Source: Deroplatys truncata (lineage: Eukaryota; Arthropoda; Insecta; Mantodea; Mantidae). Taken from it: 64,000 bases of DNA. The position numbers were made by a program, and so were the translations under genes. The notes under the pieces are model-generated. The model searched no databases and was not told where the DNA came from. It worked only from the letters and a program-made list of their open reading frames with translations. The first letter of the stretch is position 1. Each line of letters opens with the position of its first letter. The stretch spans positions 34,773,501 to 34,837,500 of the forward strand of contig CM060989.1 of the NCBI GenBank assembly GCA_030765065.1, in the 5' to 3' direction. Below are positions 63,778 through 64,000 of this stretch, in pieces.

Positions 63778-64000
63778 ATTTGTTTTACTATTCTTACAAA
63801 AGCTTATTTTTGTATCTGCTTCATGTTAATCGAGATAAATCTTCGCAGAAATAGTTTCATTACGCATTTCGTTGTAGATACAAGGGGATAGAAGAAGCCG
63901 AATCGATAGTCAGAGGTTTACAAGCGGATCTGGCCTTGAAATTCCATACTCTTTCCATGATATCGACAGAAACAACTGAACAGCGACAGCACTTTAAGGA
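63778..64000 (-). mobile_element. HLE-B 3' region, inverted to its neighbour, cut by the window end
   Basis: CTATTCTTACAAAAGCTTAT and ATGTTAATCGAGATAAATCT follow the order of minus-strand HLE-B copies (compare 31140-31340), without the terminal palindrome. It continues past the window edge. Confidence 0.6.

Noticed and set aside
1-64000. CRISPR array or bacterial defence system
   Set aside because: No regularly spaced short repeats. Tandem repeats are microsatellites, and the gene content is eukaryotic transposons.

Overview
This 64-kb window is animal DNA, most probably from an arthropod and most likely an insect with a large, transposon-rich genome. It is AT-rich. It holds microsatellites ((CA)n, (TA)n, (GAA)n, (AAT)n), tRNA-derived SINEs, many mariner/Tc1 elements, and fragments of Jockey-like and other LINEs, a Penelope-like element, a hAT-like gene and an LTR element. 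There is no operon structure, bacterial gene, CRISPR array, rRNA gene or convincing tRNA gene. I found no exon of a conserved host gene. The species cannot be fixed from this sequence alone.

The main component is a pair of related families of about 0.85-1.0 kb, called HLE-A and HLE-B here (working names). They appear about 20 times and cover roughly 14 kb, about a fifth of the window. Read in one orientation, a copy starts TTTTTACTTTCTCTAC, carries a (GT)n tract at a fixed place in its first third, and ends GTAGAGAAAGTCATGTG...CACATCAGA. The 12-bp ACTTTCTCTACT near the 5' end returns inverted just upstream of a terminal palindrome (ATGTG...CACAT). Insertions sit between A and T, usually in A/T runs, with no clear target duplication. 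This layout resembles Helentron-derived non-autonomous elements (HINE/DINE-1 type) more than cut-and-paste MITEs. The classification is inference. HLE-B copies are older and serve as landing pads: they host five mariners, three HLE-A copies and SINEs.

Layout. 0.7-7.3 kb: SINEs, a Penelope GIY-YIG remnant, an HLE-B copy, a complete but dead Tc1 (DD34E) and a tandem 161-bp duplication. 7.7-9.3 kb: SINE-1 copies and an HLE-A copy. 10.6-14.1 kb: a nest in which a LINE reverse-transcriptase end is split by a mariner, itself split by an HLE-A and by a TTAA-flanked piggyBac-type MITE. 14.5-20.9 kb: SINEs, two HLE-B copies (one hosting a mariner derivative with ~195-bp inverted repeats), unknown repeat R1, and an HLE-A/mariner chimera. 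21.7-28.1 kb: a THAP-like remnant, a nearly complete mariner, and a large degenerate gene on the minus strand broken by an HLE-B and a second R1 copy. 28.1-34.3 kb: HLE copies, unknown repeat R2, and an inverted HLE-A pair. 34.6-36.7 kb: direct repeat R3 around an LTR-like promoter with a primer-binding site. 37-41 kb: the best-preserved mariner, a hAT/CGG-repeat-binding-like pseudogene, and another mariner. 42.8-54.9 kb: two SINE families, four mariners and a mariner remnant, and nested HLEs. 55.5-59.9 kb: Jockey-like RT fragments and R2 copy 2. 60.4-64 kb: HLE-B with a mariner inside, then more HLE copies.

Every transposase seen is broken by stops, frameshifts or a lost start, so no element in the window looks able to move by itself. 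The value of the window is its record of who inserted into whom. Several insertions have an empty-site paralogue in the same window, so exact termini and target duplications can be read directly.
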